64,000 bases of DNA, taken from NCBI RefSeq assembly GCF_009905375.1, contig NC_133657.1, forward strand, positions 66,559,233 to 66,623,232, given 5' to 3'. The translations under genes were made by a program, and so were the position numbers. This stretch comes from Apium graveolens (lineage: Eukaryota; Streptophyta; Magnoliopsida; Apiales; Apiaceae). The notes under the pieces are model-generated. The model was not told the origin of the DNA, did not search any database, and saw only the letters and a list, made by a program, of their open reading frames with translations. Positions within the stretch are counted from its first letter, which is position 1. Each line of letters starts with the position of its first letter. Shown in pieces: positions 1 to 11,517 of the stretch.

Positions 1-2564
1 TCTGATTTAAGTCTGGCTTCTTCTTCCTTTAAACTTTCCAAGTCCATTCCTGGATTTTCTTGAAGAAATAACTGTCTTGACATTTCCTCATCAAGATCTA
101 GAAGTTCGTCAGAATTTATCCTTTTACCAGCAGCAGAACTTATTCTTTTCTTAGTATCAGAACTTGTCCTGTGACTAGCTTGTCTTGATGTAAACCTTCT
201 ACCTTGACTATGACCGCTACCCATTCCAGAGTATCCTTGATCATCATTTTCATCATCCTTTCCTTGCAGTGTCTTGTTAGTGTTGCATTTGGACTTAATT
301 ACCTTCTCCCCCTTTTTGGCATCAGCAGGTAGTAAAAGAGAAATAAGTAATTCCACTGAGGATTGGATGTCAGTAAGTTGCGATTGCTGAGAAGCTTGAT
401 TTGTCAGAATGTCATCAATCTGAGCTTGTTGCTTCTCTTGAGTTTTCTCTATATAAGCAATCCTGTCAATGGTAGGTTGAAAGAACTTTTTCTTATCAAT
501 TTTCCAAACTTGTTTTTGTTTGATAAAGTTCTCCTGAATCTTGTGTAGCTCTGCATGAGTAGTTGAATGAAGACCTTGTAGATATTTTATACTCAATGCA
601 GTAACTCTAAGCTGGGTTTTTAAATCATCAGAATTTAACATTTCATCAGCTTTAGTCAAGTGCTCAGCAAGATGTATTGCAGTTGGAACACATGAAACTG
701 AGTTCCATTCCTTAGTCCACTCCTGACCTGCAGGAGTTTAACTCCAAGATACTAGTGCAGCCCCGGTAACAAACTTCTCTACCAGTTCAGACTTAGGAAG
801 AGTCTGTTGAGGAGTATGTCCTGAAGGACCTGCTTCATCAGCATCTACAGTTGGAGCAGCATTACCAGTATCTCCAGCATTTGCAGCATCAGAATTTAAA
901 GAATCAGTATCTTCTGATAAGACAACAGTGTGAGTAGCAATGGAGGCTTCAACATCCTCTAATTGCTGATCTGATACTAAGTTCTGATCAACAGCCATAT
1001 CCTGATGCTCACCTAAAGTCTGATCATCAGCATCTTGATGCAGAGAAGGTGTTGTTGATAACTCTGGAGTTTGAACAGAATCAGTAACAGGTGTTGTGGA
1101 AGGATTATTTGCTGTTGGAGCTTCTAAGAGAAATACTTCAGACACAACCAAGTGTTGAACATCAATATCAGTACTTGTGCCTGGATCAACAAGAGACACA
1201 GATGGTGAGTTAGCCTTGTCAGATACAGCTTCCTGAGATGAAGTTGATGGAGAAGAAGTGACTGGAGCAAATTCCTTGTCTTGTGAGATCAGAGATTCCT
1301 GATCCCCTTCCTTAGCTGCTTCTTTTTCATCATCTGAAACTGGCCTTTGTGCCCTCTGTTTCTTGTACTTCCTTGTTGATTTGGATTCCTTGGGAGTTTC
1401 AGGAACTATCATTCGTCTAAGCCTCTTGAGAAGCCTAGAACCCCCAATTTCAGAATCCTTCTCAGCTTCAGTAACAACAGGTTCTCTAGAAGAAACCTGT
1501 TCCTCAGAATCAGATTCATCTCTCAATACAATCCTCCTTCTCTTTTGAGATGTTTGAGGAACATTCTTTGTCCTCTTTGGCTTGGAAGATGAAGGCTTCA
1601 CAGTAGGTGCTGAAGATGAAGGTTGAGCAGTCTGTGAAGTGGAGAGATAGGATTTGAGATATGTTCTGAGGGTAGGTTGAGTAGAATGAGAGGTAGGTAC
1701 TGAGGTTGATGGATTTTGGGTGTTTGGAGTTGGTTGGACATCAGAGTAAACAGATCTATAAGTATCAGGATCAGCATTTACCAGGATCTGTTTTACAGAC
1801 TTAGGAATCTGTAATGGTCTAACCACTTTTTTCTTAGTATCAGCATTTACCAGGTCATTAAAGTATCGTTTTGCAACCTTAAAAGGTGGGGTTTGAGTGC
1901 TGACTAAATGAGGTTCATCAGTACAGTAAGTATAAATAAGTTGACAGAATCTAGCAAAATAAACAACATCTCGATCCTCTGTCATCCTATCCCCAATAAA
2001 ACCAATTATTCCAGTTGCAAAATCAAAATGAGTTTGATGAATAATAGCATACCCTATGTGCTGACTCAGAATTGGGATAGCATCAAAATTTGAACATTTG
2101 TTCCCAAAAGCTTTGGTGATGCAATCAAAGAAGAAACTCCATTCTCTTCTGATATTAGCCCGTTTCAACTGTCCAAGTTTCGTCAGACTCTTTTCATATC
2201 CCAATTCAGCCATTAACTCCCGAAGGGCCGAGTCCTCTGGAATTGAGAAAGTACAATCTTCTGGAAGATGTAAAGCCCTGCGTACTGTACCAGGAGTGAC
2301 TACAAATGATGAATCACCCACTTGGAAGATAATACTAGGAGTTCCACATTGACCACCATCATCAAAAAGTCCAGTCCTCCAAAACCTCAGAACTTGTTGG
2401 CTTGAAAAGAATTCAGGCTGTGTTAATGCATACCCAACCTCACTATGTGCAAGAAGATCTTGCACAAAGTGCAATTCAGATGGAGCTTTAGTGTGATCAA
2501 GAACTGCAACATAGTTGTTGGGGACAAACTTAGCTCCATCAATGATTAAATCCTTTGGTGCCAT
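1..2564 (-). pseudogene. 3' ORF (env-position ORF) of copy B, partial and broken
   Basis: The frame opens with an ATG at 2564 and runs left out of the window, broken once by a TAA at 738-740 where copy A has GAA. The N-terminal part (about residues 1-240) is compact and strongly conserved in copies A and C. It is followed by a long Ser/Thr/Pro/Glu-rich, acidic and probably disordered stretch, then by a Gln/Glu/Lys-rich segment that looks like a coiled coil. I see no signal peptide and no membrane-spanning segment, although ORFs in this position of Sireviruses are often called envelope-like. I do not recognise a family and assign no function. Confidence 0.75.
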
Positions 2565-3259
2565 GTGAAAAAAAATTGAGATTCAAATATGCCTGTTAGG
2601 TGTTTGAGATAATGTATGTATGAAAAACCAACGTGAGAAAGAAAGAGAAGGAGAGTAAAAGTAAGGAGAGAGATAAAATATAAAGAAAATAAAAGATTAA
2701 CGAAATCTTCTCTCTGTTGTACTTATACTCTGAACAAAAATGTTACCGTTGGACACCTGTCAGACATGCAGTAATAACGGACAGTTACTGGGCTCGAGAA
2801 AACAGGAATCATTACTTACCCAGTTGCCTAGTTTCAAGGAAAAACCGTTTCATTTATCAAGAGAGACAGTTTTAATTCAAAATTTAAACCGTTAGCACTG
2901 ATTGAATTATTTTTCACTGCATCATTGATATTCTGAAAATACATCACATGAAAATGACCAAGATAAATTAGATAAGTAAGTGCTGAAAATGAATCAGAAC
3001 TTAATATAAAACAAAATTTATACGGTCATCAGAATATCAATCAGGATTTATCAACACAAGATAAAATAACTCAGAGACAAAATCTTGAAGTAAAAACAAC
3101 TTTCATTAATATATCAAGACAATACATTTATGAAATGGAAATTACATCAATACTTATACAAGATTTTCCCTAAGCTTCTAATCCTAACATCAACAGCCTT
3201 AGTCCTAGCTAAGAAGCCTGACAAAGCTGATGATGAAGAAAAACAGGAAGAAGACGAGA

Positions 3260-3505
3260 TTAAGTCATCTTCTTCTTCCTACTCTCGACAAACAGAATGG
3301 CGAGTCGGATGATTCGCTCTTGCTGGCGGAGACGATGAAGATGAAGTTCTCTTCAAACGGCCACCAGATCACGTTTGATAACCTCTGGAAATTGAATCCA
3401 GAGATTGTGAGGAATGTTGGTGATAGGGTATGGAGTTGGAATTTCATTCAAAAAGACATGAACAGTCTCATCACCATAATTGTAGAACCAGCCAAATTCA
3501 GCCAT
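3260..3505 (-). pseudogene. Small ORF in the pol/3'-ORF spacer of copy B
   Basis: An ATG at 3505 opens a frame of 82 codons that ends with TAA at 3260-3262. One TGA at 3353-3355 breaks it. The second half ends in a basic tail (ESRKKK followed by MT) that matches copy A residue for residue around RIIRLAILFVESRKKK. The N-terminal halves of the two copies are more diverged. The same frame and the same ending in two copies suggest a real small gene of about 80-90 residues. I do not recognise it, and copy C lacks it. Confidence 0.5.
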
Positions 3506-4681
3506 TTGTGATGATAAGTGAAAAACGAGAGTGATTTTGTGATAAAAGTGTGATGGGAAGGCTGATGTGAAGTGGCTGCTTATATAGGCAAGAGAATGCC
3601 AAGAGACGCAAAGAAATTGAATGCTGACAGATAGAATTAATTCTACCTCGTCTCCCTAGACTTTGAAAAAGAATAACATTCATTGGAAAGAGGAATCATG
3701 GTTTAAACCGCACAAGAAACAAGAAACAGTGGACTGTTCAAGTACGAATACCATTAATCCTAATCATAGTGACTATTAATCTTCCACTTCAACATATTCT
3801 AGTTCGAACTGAGACTGTTATCAAATTTTATTCACAGATAAGCCACGTAAAGGATTAGACTGAGAAATCAGAACTTAGACCTATACCAGAACTTAACAGT
3901 CATCAGAACATAATTTCTTAACTCGAAGAGGAATGCCCATCTTAGTAAATCCTCATACAAGTTCTGAGTTATAGACTTCAGAACTTAATCATCAGAACGT
4001 GTAACTAGAACTTGTCCTCAGAATTTGTGCAATAATAATGACTGTTTATCTAAAATAACATAGACCACCACAGAAATTTTCATCATTCAGATGGAGTGAT
4101 TAGTGTATGCATTAAGCTAAATAACAGACAAAGAGTAAAGTCTGATTCACTTCAGTACATCTTAGAAATAAGGCATAACTAAAATTTTGCTAAAGAGCTG
4201 TCATTGTCCTGAAACCTACTGATGAATGAGTTCATGCTTGAGTCCACCTCAACTATTTTGTGCTAATTTTATGCATCTTTTGAAATTCTATTTTACAGTG
4301 GCTTCTCAGTGTAAGTGAGTCACAACTGTGTATCAGAATTTATGCTATTATCAGAGTATTTCTCCAGTAATCATAGAGTGTGAAAAGTCACCAAGAAAAT
4401 ATTTTTCTTTTCTAATGCATATCTACTTAATACCAGCAATGCACTTGGGTCGTTCCTTCCACATTTTTACTCTAGATCTCAAAGGAGTACCTGATTTTAT
4501 TCTTTGATCTTTTTGCTTTTTCTTTTGATAAGTGAGGTTTATCAGCACTTAGTACATTTAGCAGTTTTACTAGTATCAGAACTTAACAGATGAGTAGCAT
4601 TATTCTAATTTGTGACTTAGTAATAAGATATTCTAATTTGAAGACTACTAGGTCAGTATCTAGCACAGTTATCCTCATAGG

Positions 4682-5245
4682 TAGGGGTGAGCAAAAAATT
4701 TCATAACCGTCCAAACCAACCGTTTCAAACCGCCCAAACCGAAATTTAATGGTTTATAACGGTTTGGATCGGTTATGGTTTCATTTTTCCAAAACCCGAA
4801 AAATAACGGTTTGGTTTGGATTTATCTTTTATACCGCCCGTTATATCCAAACCACCCGAGTCTATTAAAATATTTTAAATATATATTTTGAGGATACATA
4901 TATTAGATAAATTATTAATATTTATAAGTAGTTGAATCCATGATATGTTAAGTGCACTTGAATGTTACATATTGAAGTTAAAAGATCCAAATTATTACAT
5001 AATGAATTTGTTTAGTTGATAATTTATTAACTTATTAAATTTTTTACCTAGTAAATATATGTACATATTTTTCTTAACGGTTTAAACGGAAACCTCCCAA
5101 CCCGAACCATTATAGTTTGGGTGGTTTGGTTATATCAGTAACAGTTATGGTTACGGTAATGGTTAAGTAAAATGTAAAACCGCTAAATTTGGTTTGGATG
5201 GTTATGAGCTCTAAACCCGCCCATTTCACCCGATACTCACCCCTA
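4682..5245. mobile_element. hAT-type MITE inserted in copy B
   Basis: The ends are inverted repeats: TAGGGGTGAGC at the left and its near reverse complement (ACTCACCCCTA) at the right. The 8-bp direct repeat CTCATAGG flanks it at 4674-4681 and 5246-5253, the target-duplication length of hAT elements. The 564-bp interior has no ORF of note and is full of short motifs of the AACCGTTT and GGTTTGG type. Copies A and C have the empty site (single copies resembling CCTATGAA or CCAATGAG), which confirms the insertion. Confidence 0.92.
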
Positions 5246-5412
5246 CTCATAGGATTGAATAGGTACTTGAACAGACATATCACTTATCAGAGTTTAGAAA
5301 CATATATCAGACAACAGTCAGTACTTAATGATATTTATCAATTAAGCACAGAATACACAATGAGATTAATTTTGTAAATACTGAGCATAAAGTCTGATAA
5401 CACAGAACAAGA

Positions 5413-6564
5413 CTAAGCAGATTTAGAGAAAGAACCTGAAACCATTCCAAGTTCATTTACCAATCTTGTAAAAGTAGCTTCACAGAGTGGTTTTGTGAAG
5501 ATATCTGCTAGTTGTTGATCTGTGGGAACAAAATGCAATTCCACTGTACCTTCATCCACATGTTCCCTGATGAAGTGGTACCTGATGCTGATGTGCTTTG
5601 TCATTGAGTGTTGAACTGGATTACCTGTCATAGCAATAGCACTTTGATTATCACAGTAAATAGGGATTTTGAATTATGTTAACCCATAATCCAGTAACTG
5701 ATTTTTCATCCAAAGAATCTGTGCACAACAGCTTCCTGCAGCAATATACTCTGCTTCTGCAGTTGATGTGGAAATTGACTTTTGTTTCTTGCTGTACCTA
5801 GAAACCAATCTGCCTCCAAGAAATTGGCAGCTTCCACTTTTTGTATGCAAGAAATACACCCATATGTATCTGGTGAACTCATCCACTATGACCAACGCAT
5901 ACTTCTTCTTTCCAATAGACATGACATTTACTGGACCAAATAGATCAACATGTATTAGATGATAAGGCTCAAGAATTGATGATTCAGTCTTGCTCTTGAA
6001 TGGAGATTTTCTTTGTTTGGCTTTCTGACATGAATCACAAAGACCATCAGGAGCAAATACTGTGTTTGGCAATCCTCTCACAAGATCTTTCTTGACCAGT
6101 TCATTTATATTATAGAAATTTAAATGAGAGAGTTTCTTATGCCAATTCCAGCTTTCTTCAATTGATGCTCTACTCATTAGACAGATTGCAGAACCATCAG
6201 TACTTGTTGAAAGCTTAGCTTCATAAATGTTACCACGCCTGTATCCTTTCAGAACAACTTTGCCTTTAGATTTACTCACAATTTCACAGTGTTCTTCAAA
6301 GAAATCAACATGATAACCTCTGTCACAGATTTGACTTATACTCAGTAGGTTGTGTTTAAGTCCTGAGACTAGAGCTACTTGTTTAATTATGACATTTCCA
6401 AGATTGATATTGCCATATCCCAATGTTTTTCCAATGTTGCCATCTCCATAAGAAACACTTGGGCCAGCTTTCTCCACAAAGTCTGATAGCAGGGCCTTAT
6501 TTCCAGTCATATGTCCTGAACATCCACTGTCCAGAACTAGAATATTTTTCCTGTTGCCCTGCAA
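5413..6564 (-). pseudogene. pol of copy B, with an internal deletion (protease, partial integrase, RNase H)
   Basis: The frame starts just after the two stop codons that end gag and has no ATG before the protease motif LDSGCSGHMTGN. It continues through the integrase zinc-binding region (HKKLSHLN, then [11 protein letters not shown]) and the first integrase residues up to YFLHTKS. There it jumps in frame to RNase H (GSCQFLGG, then [10 protein letters not shown]). About 2.2 kb present in copies A and C is missing: the rest of integrase and all of reverse transcriptase. The junction falls in the 5-bp microhomology AAGTG. A TAA at 5674-5676, where A has TAT, also breaks RNase H. The normal pol stop follows at 5413. 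Confidence 0.88.
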
Positions 6565-6576
6565 TCACAAAGACCA

Positions 6577-8906
6577 CTAATTATTAATTTTAAGGACCCA
6601 GACTTGCTTGGATCCTTTGGCCTTATTAAGTTTGTTAACATTTGCAGCGGATTTAGCATCAGAGTTTATGTTAACATTTTTCTTATCAGAATTTACACTA
6701 TCAGACTTTGAATCAGAATTTACACTAGAAGGAACAATGGAAACTTTCTTCAAAGAAGGTTTTATTTGATAATAATCATAGTACAAACTATGATATTCCT
6801 TACAAGTATAAATGGAATGCCATAAACTACCACAATGAAAACAAGGATTTTGTGGTTTGTATCTAACAGACTGACTCTTAACTCCTGATTTTGAAGGTAA
6901 GGAGTTAATATTCTTATTCTTCCTGCAAAAAGAAGCCAGATGGTTAGAACTTCCACAGTTATGACATATTTTCCTAGGAGCATCAGGAACAGGTTTATAA
7001 TCATTGCTTTTATTCACACCTTCCTTTCCATTCCTATTTTTCCTAGGTGATTTTACCTTGTTTGCATTCTTGACATCTTTCAGCTTATGCCTAAGCTGCT
7101 TCTTTGTCATTAAGCCTATGTTCACTTCAGCTGTCTTTTCCTATTTTAGTTTATCAGAAGTTAATTTCTTTGTAACTTCTGATTTTTCATTTTCAGACTT
7201 TACAGTTACAAACTTAACAGGTTTTAACTTTGGCTTTTGTTTATCAACAGACTTAATTTCTTCAGTTCCTTTATCTTTCTTATCTTCTCCATAACCTAAG
7301 CCCTCTTTCCAGTTTCCACTACTTAGCAAATTTTGAGTTGTTTTGCCAGAGTTAGTCCAAGTCCTGATAATCTCTCTTTCCTTTTCTAACTCAGTTTTTA
7401 GAGATTCATTTAATTTTAGCACTTCATTCCTAACATAAAAAGCATCATCTCTATCCTTCTGAGTTTGATGGAACATGACTAACTCTTTTTCTAAGAAATC
7501 ATTTCTTTTCTTAAATGCAAGATTTTCAGAAGTTAATCTTTCACATGTTAAAGTTTGATCTCTATAGCTAACAAACATGGTTTTAAGATATCTTCTCAAC
7601 TCATTAATATCATCACTATGAAAAGCATAAGTAGTCTGAGGTACCTTTATTTCAGCAGCTTCAGAACTGCTCTCAGCACTTTCTTTATCAGCATTTGCCA
7701 TCAATGCATAGTTTTCCTCACTTTCAGAGTCTGAGGTGTCTGTCCAGCTTTTCTGCTTTGTTACAAGAGCCTTGCCTTTGTCACCCTTTACCTTCTTGTA
7801 GTCAGGAGATATGTGGCCTTTCTCACCACAGTTATAGCATTTAACATTGGTGTAATCTCCTCTGTCAGACTTTCCTCCTCTGCCTTCAGATCTTCTGAAA
7901 TTCTTCTTATCAGAACTTATGCCTTTCCTGAAAAACTTCTTTCCCTTCCTGAACTTCCTGTATGCAATCTTTGTGATTCCTTTCACCATAAGAGCACACC
8001 GCTTCATCATCTCCTCATCAGCATCAGTCTCAGGCAAGCTTTCAGAATCTGAGTCATCATCACTCTCAGAACTTGATGACTCGGTATCAGACTTTATGAA
8101 AAGAGCTTTACCCTTGTCTTTCTTTGAGGAAGCTGCTTTGGGGAATTCTTCTTCAGCCTTAAGAGCAACTGTCCTTGACTTTCCTCCTTTCCTCTTGCTT
8201 CTTTGTTCCATCTCCAGCTCATGAGTCTTGAGCATTCCATAGATTTCGTCAAGAGTTGTTTCATCAAGATTGTAGTTGTCTCTTATTGTCGTTGCCTTCA
8301 AATCCCAGCATTCAGAAAGAGCTAACAGGAACTTAAGGTTTGAATCTTCAAGATCATACTCTTTATCGACCAATCATTCAAAAGTTTGACAAATCTATCA
8401 TATAAATCATTCAATGACTCATTTGTCTTTGAGTCAAAGTGTTCATACTCTTGAGTGAGTATTGTCTTCCTATTCTTCTTAATTGTGTCAGTTCCCTGAC
8501 ACCTTGTTTCCAGAGCATCCCATATCCCCTTAGCAGTCTTGCAGTTAATTACCCTGTTTGACATTACATTATCAATGGCACTATGCAGTAAGTGTCATAC
8601 CTTAGCATCCTTAGCAATTGATGCTATGTCTTCAGCAGTATAATCACTCTTCTCCTTTGGTACGGTCTTTGCTGCTTCACCTGCAACTGCAATAGCGAGT
8701 TTGGTTGGTTTGTGAGGGCCTTCCTTGATTCTATCAAGGTATTCTGGATCTGTTGCTTCCAGGAACATGGTCATCCTTACCTTCCATATGGGATATTCAG
8801 ATGGTCTCAGTATGGGAACTCTGATGGTCTCATACCGACTCTGAATTTGTGTCTTTGGTGGTTCCTCAGTTTTGGTAGGCTTAGTTGGAGTTTCTGTGTC
8901 CGACAT
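6577..8906 (-). pseudogene. gag of copy B, broken
   Basis: Starts with ATG at 8906 and reads through the capsid-like region (VPILRPSEYPIWKVRM), a CCHC zinc knuckle (CYNCGEKGHIS, with the last Cys of the motif changed to Tyr), a coiled-coil-like stretch and two further knuckle-like motifs (CHNCGSSNHLASFC and CFHCGSLWHSIYTC). Breaks: TGA at 8592-8594, a deletion of about 8 bases near 8370 that shifts the frame, and TAG at 7141-7143. The terminal TAG at 6577 is shared with copies A and C and is probably the true end of gag. Function: retroelement capsid and RNA binding in the cytoplasm. Confidence 0.85.
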
Positions 8907-8948
8907 GATTGTGTTTGGATCTTTAATTGTATGTATGTTAACAGATAG

Positions 8949-8960
8949 GCTCTGATACCA
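8949..8960 (-). promoter_or_regulatory. Primer binding site of copy B
   Basis: On the minus strand the sequence is TGGTATCAGAGC, two bases after the LTR end. It is complementary to the 3' end of plant initiator tRNA-Met, the usual primer for Ty1/copia minus-strand synthesis. Confidence 0.9.
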
Positions 8961-8962
8961 AT

Positions 8963-9577
8963 TGTTAGGTCACACACACACTGTAGAGGGGGTGAATACA
9001 GTGTATAGTACACTCAAATCGAACTTTAACAACTTAAGTAACAGAAAACAAACTTTATTGAAACAATAAACTCTGTTACAGTATGGAACTGTTACCTCTC
9101 AGTGATGAACAAATATCACGAGAGCTGCTAGGGTTATAATGAATAATCTTTTCTAATAATGATAACACTTATAGTGTAAACCCTATATCTGTGTTTATAT
9201 ACTACACAGTTACAAGATAATCGCTAATTGATATGGAATATAATTCTGCTTCCTAAAATATATCAATCAGATATCTTTTCTTCCAAGTATTCCATTCTTC
9301 ACAGAATTCCTTCTTCATGCATATCTCTTCTTATGTTTATCTTGATCTTCTTTCCTTTAATCAGCTACTGTCCTTATCTGATTGTCCTTCAGCACTTAAG
9401 TTCTGATATCTATCTTCTGACGATTATCTCCTGATAACATATGTACTGATATCCTTAAGTCCTGACTTCCAGTATAAGTACTGATCAACAGTTAAGTACT
9501 GATTTATCCTGTTCAAATAAGATCTGAAAGCTAAACATAAAACATATTAGCCATGACATTATCAAATATATCTAACA
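8963..9577 (-). repeat. 5' LTR of copy B (615 bp)
   Basis: On the minus strand it begins TGTTAGATATATTTGATAA and ends CCTAACA, matching the 3' LTR of copy A (21194-21786) and the 5' LTR of copy C. A TATATAAAC box lies near 9194-9201 on the minus strand. The U3 part holds several palindromic stretches built on AACTTAAGT and AGTACTGA, as described for Sirevirus LTRs. The first bases outside it (9578-9582, AACTG) would be the target duplication, but its partner is outside the window. Confidence 0.9.
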
Positions 9578-9578
9578 A

Positions 9579-11505
9579 ACTGATACGATTAAGAAGAACA
9601 GGAAGACAATACTCACTCAAGAGTATGAACACTTTGACTCAAAGGCTAATGAGTCATTGACTGATTTATATGATAGATTTGTCAAACTCTTGAATGATTT
9701 GTCACTGGTTGATAAGGAGTATGATCTTGAAGATTCAAACCTTAAATTCCTGTTAGCTTTTCTTGAATGCTGGGATTTGAAGGCAACAACAATAAGAGAC
9801 AACTACAATCTTGATGAAACAACTCTTGATGAAATTTATGGAATGCTCAAGACTCATGAACTTGAGATGGAACAAAGAAGCAAGAGGAAAAGAGGAAAGT
9901 CAAGGACAGTTGCTCTTAAGGCTGAAGAAGAATCCCCCAAAGCAGCTATCTCAAGGAAAGACAAGGGTAAAGCTCTCTTCACAAAGTCTGATACTAAGTC
10001 ATCAAGTTCTGAAAGTGATGATGACTCAGAATCTGAAAGCTTGCCTGAAACGGATGCTGATGAAGAGATGATGAAGCTGTGTACTCTTATGGTGAAAGGG
10101 ATCACAAAGATTGCATACAGGAAGTTCAGGAAGGGAAAGAAGTTTTCCAGGAAAGGCACAAGTTCTGATAAGAAGAATTTCAGAAAATCTGAGAGCAGAG
10201 GAGGAAAGTCTGACAGAGGAGATTATACAAATGTCAAATGCTACAACTGTGGTGAGAAAGGCCACATATCTCCTGATTGCAAGAAAGTGAAGAGTGACAA
10301 AGGCAAGGCTCTTGTCACAAAGAAGAAAAGCTGGACAGACACCTCAAATTCTGAAAGTGAGGAGAATTATGCCTTGATGGCAAATGCTGATAAAGCAAGT
10401 GCTAAAAGCAGTTCTGAAGCTGCTGAATCAAAGGTACCTCAAACTACTTATGCTTTTCATACTGATGATATTAATGAGTTGAGAAAATATCTTAAAACCA
10501 TGTTTATTAGTTATAGAGATCAAACTTTAACATGTGAAAGATTAACTTCTGAAAATCTTGCTTGTAAAAAGAGGAATGATAATTTAGAAAAGGAGTTAGT
10601 CATGTTCCATCAAACTCAGAAAGATAGAGATGATGCCTTCTATCTTAGAGATGAAGTACTTAAAATGAATGAATCTCTAAAAGCTGAGTTAGAAAAGGAA
10701 AGAGAGATTATCAGGATTTGGACTAACTCTGGCAGAACAACTCAGAATCTGTTAAGTAGTGAAAACTGGAAAGAGGGCTTAGGTCATGGAGAGGATAAGA
10801 ATGATAAAGGAATTATAGATATTAAGCCTGTAGTTGTTAAACAAAAGCCAAAGATAAAACCTGTTAAGTTTGTAGCTGTAAAGTCTGAAAATGAGAGATC
10901 AGAAGTTAAAAAGGAATTAACTTCTGACAAACTAAAACAGGAAATCGACAACTGAAGTAAACGTAGGCTTAATGACTAAGAAGCAGCTTAAGCATAAGCT
11001 GAAAGATGTTAAGAATGCAAACAAGGTAAAATCACCTAGGAAAAATAGGAATGAAAAGGAAGGTGTGAATAAAAGCAATGATTATAAGCCTGTTCCTAAT
11101 GCTCCTAGGAAAATGTGTCATAACTGTGGAAGTTCTAACCATCTGGCTTCTTTTTGCAGGAAAAATAAGAACATAAACTCCTTACCTTCAAAGTCAGGAG
11201 TTAAGAGTCAGTTTGTTAGATATAAGCCACAAAATCCTTGTTTTTATTGTGGTAGTTTATGGCATTCCATTTATACTTGTAAGGAATATCATAGTTTGTA
11301 TTATGATTATTATCAAATAAAACCTTCTTTAAAGAAAGTTACCATTGTTCCTTCTAGTGTAAATTCTGATTCAAAGTCTGATAGTGTAAATTCTGATAAG
11401 AAAATTGTTAACATAAACTCTGATGCTAAATCCGCTGCATATGTTAACAGACTTAATAAGGCCAAAGGATCCAAGCATGTCTGGGTCCTTAAAACTAATC
11501 ATTAG
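9579..11505 (+). pseudogene. gag of copy A, 5' part removed by insertion of copy B
   Basis: The frame is open from the insertion junction at 9579. It carries the C-terminal part of the capsid-like domain, an acidic Ser-rich stretch (SSSESDDDSESESLPETD), the zinc knuckle CYNCGEKGHISPDC, a coiled-coil-like segment and then, after a frameshift near 10945 (one extra base relative to copy B), two more knuckles (CHNCGSSNHLASFC and CFYCGSLWHSIYTC). It ends at TAG 11503-11505. The three knuckle-like motifs point to RNA binding. No start codon is present because the 5' end lies elsewhere. Confidence 0.85.
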
Positions 11506-11517
11506 TGGTCTTTGTGA

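Larger units (their letters stand above)
2565..5412 (-). other. Spacer between pol and the 3' ORF in copy B
   Basis: This long region has no large ORF. It holds a small ORF (3260-3505), a hAT-type MITE (4682-5245) and a purine tract on the minus strand (about 4503-4530) that resembles a polypurine tract. Large parts align by eye with the same spacer in copies A (14868-17287) and C (52418-53900). The last 150 bases before the 3' ORF start are rich in C and T on the coding strand. Confidence 0.7.
1..9577 (-). mobile_element. Sirevirus-like Ty1/copia retrotransposon, copy B, 3' end outside window
   Basis: Read on the minus strand the order is 5' LTR (8963-9577), PBS, gag, a shortened pol, a spacer and a large 3' ORF that runs off the left edge. 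The PBS, the large size, several zinc knuckles in gag and the extra ORF after pol fit the SIRE/Maximus (Sirevirus) lineage of Ty1/copia. The right LTR end abuts the gag sequence of copy A at 9578, so B was inserted into A. B has lost reverse transcriptase and most of integrase, and it carries a MITE at 4682-5245. The 3' LTR and the second target duplication are outside the window. Confidence 0.85.

Noticed and set aside
7004..8224. Plus-strand ORFs opposite gag of copy B, and the matching minus-strand ones opposite gag of A and C
   Set aside because: They are mirror frames of the repetitive gag coding sequence, with Phe/Leu/Ser-rich nonsense composition.
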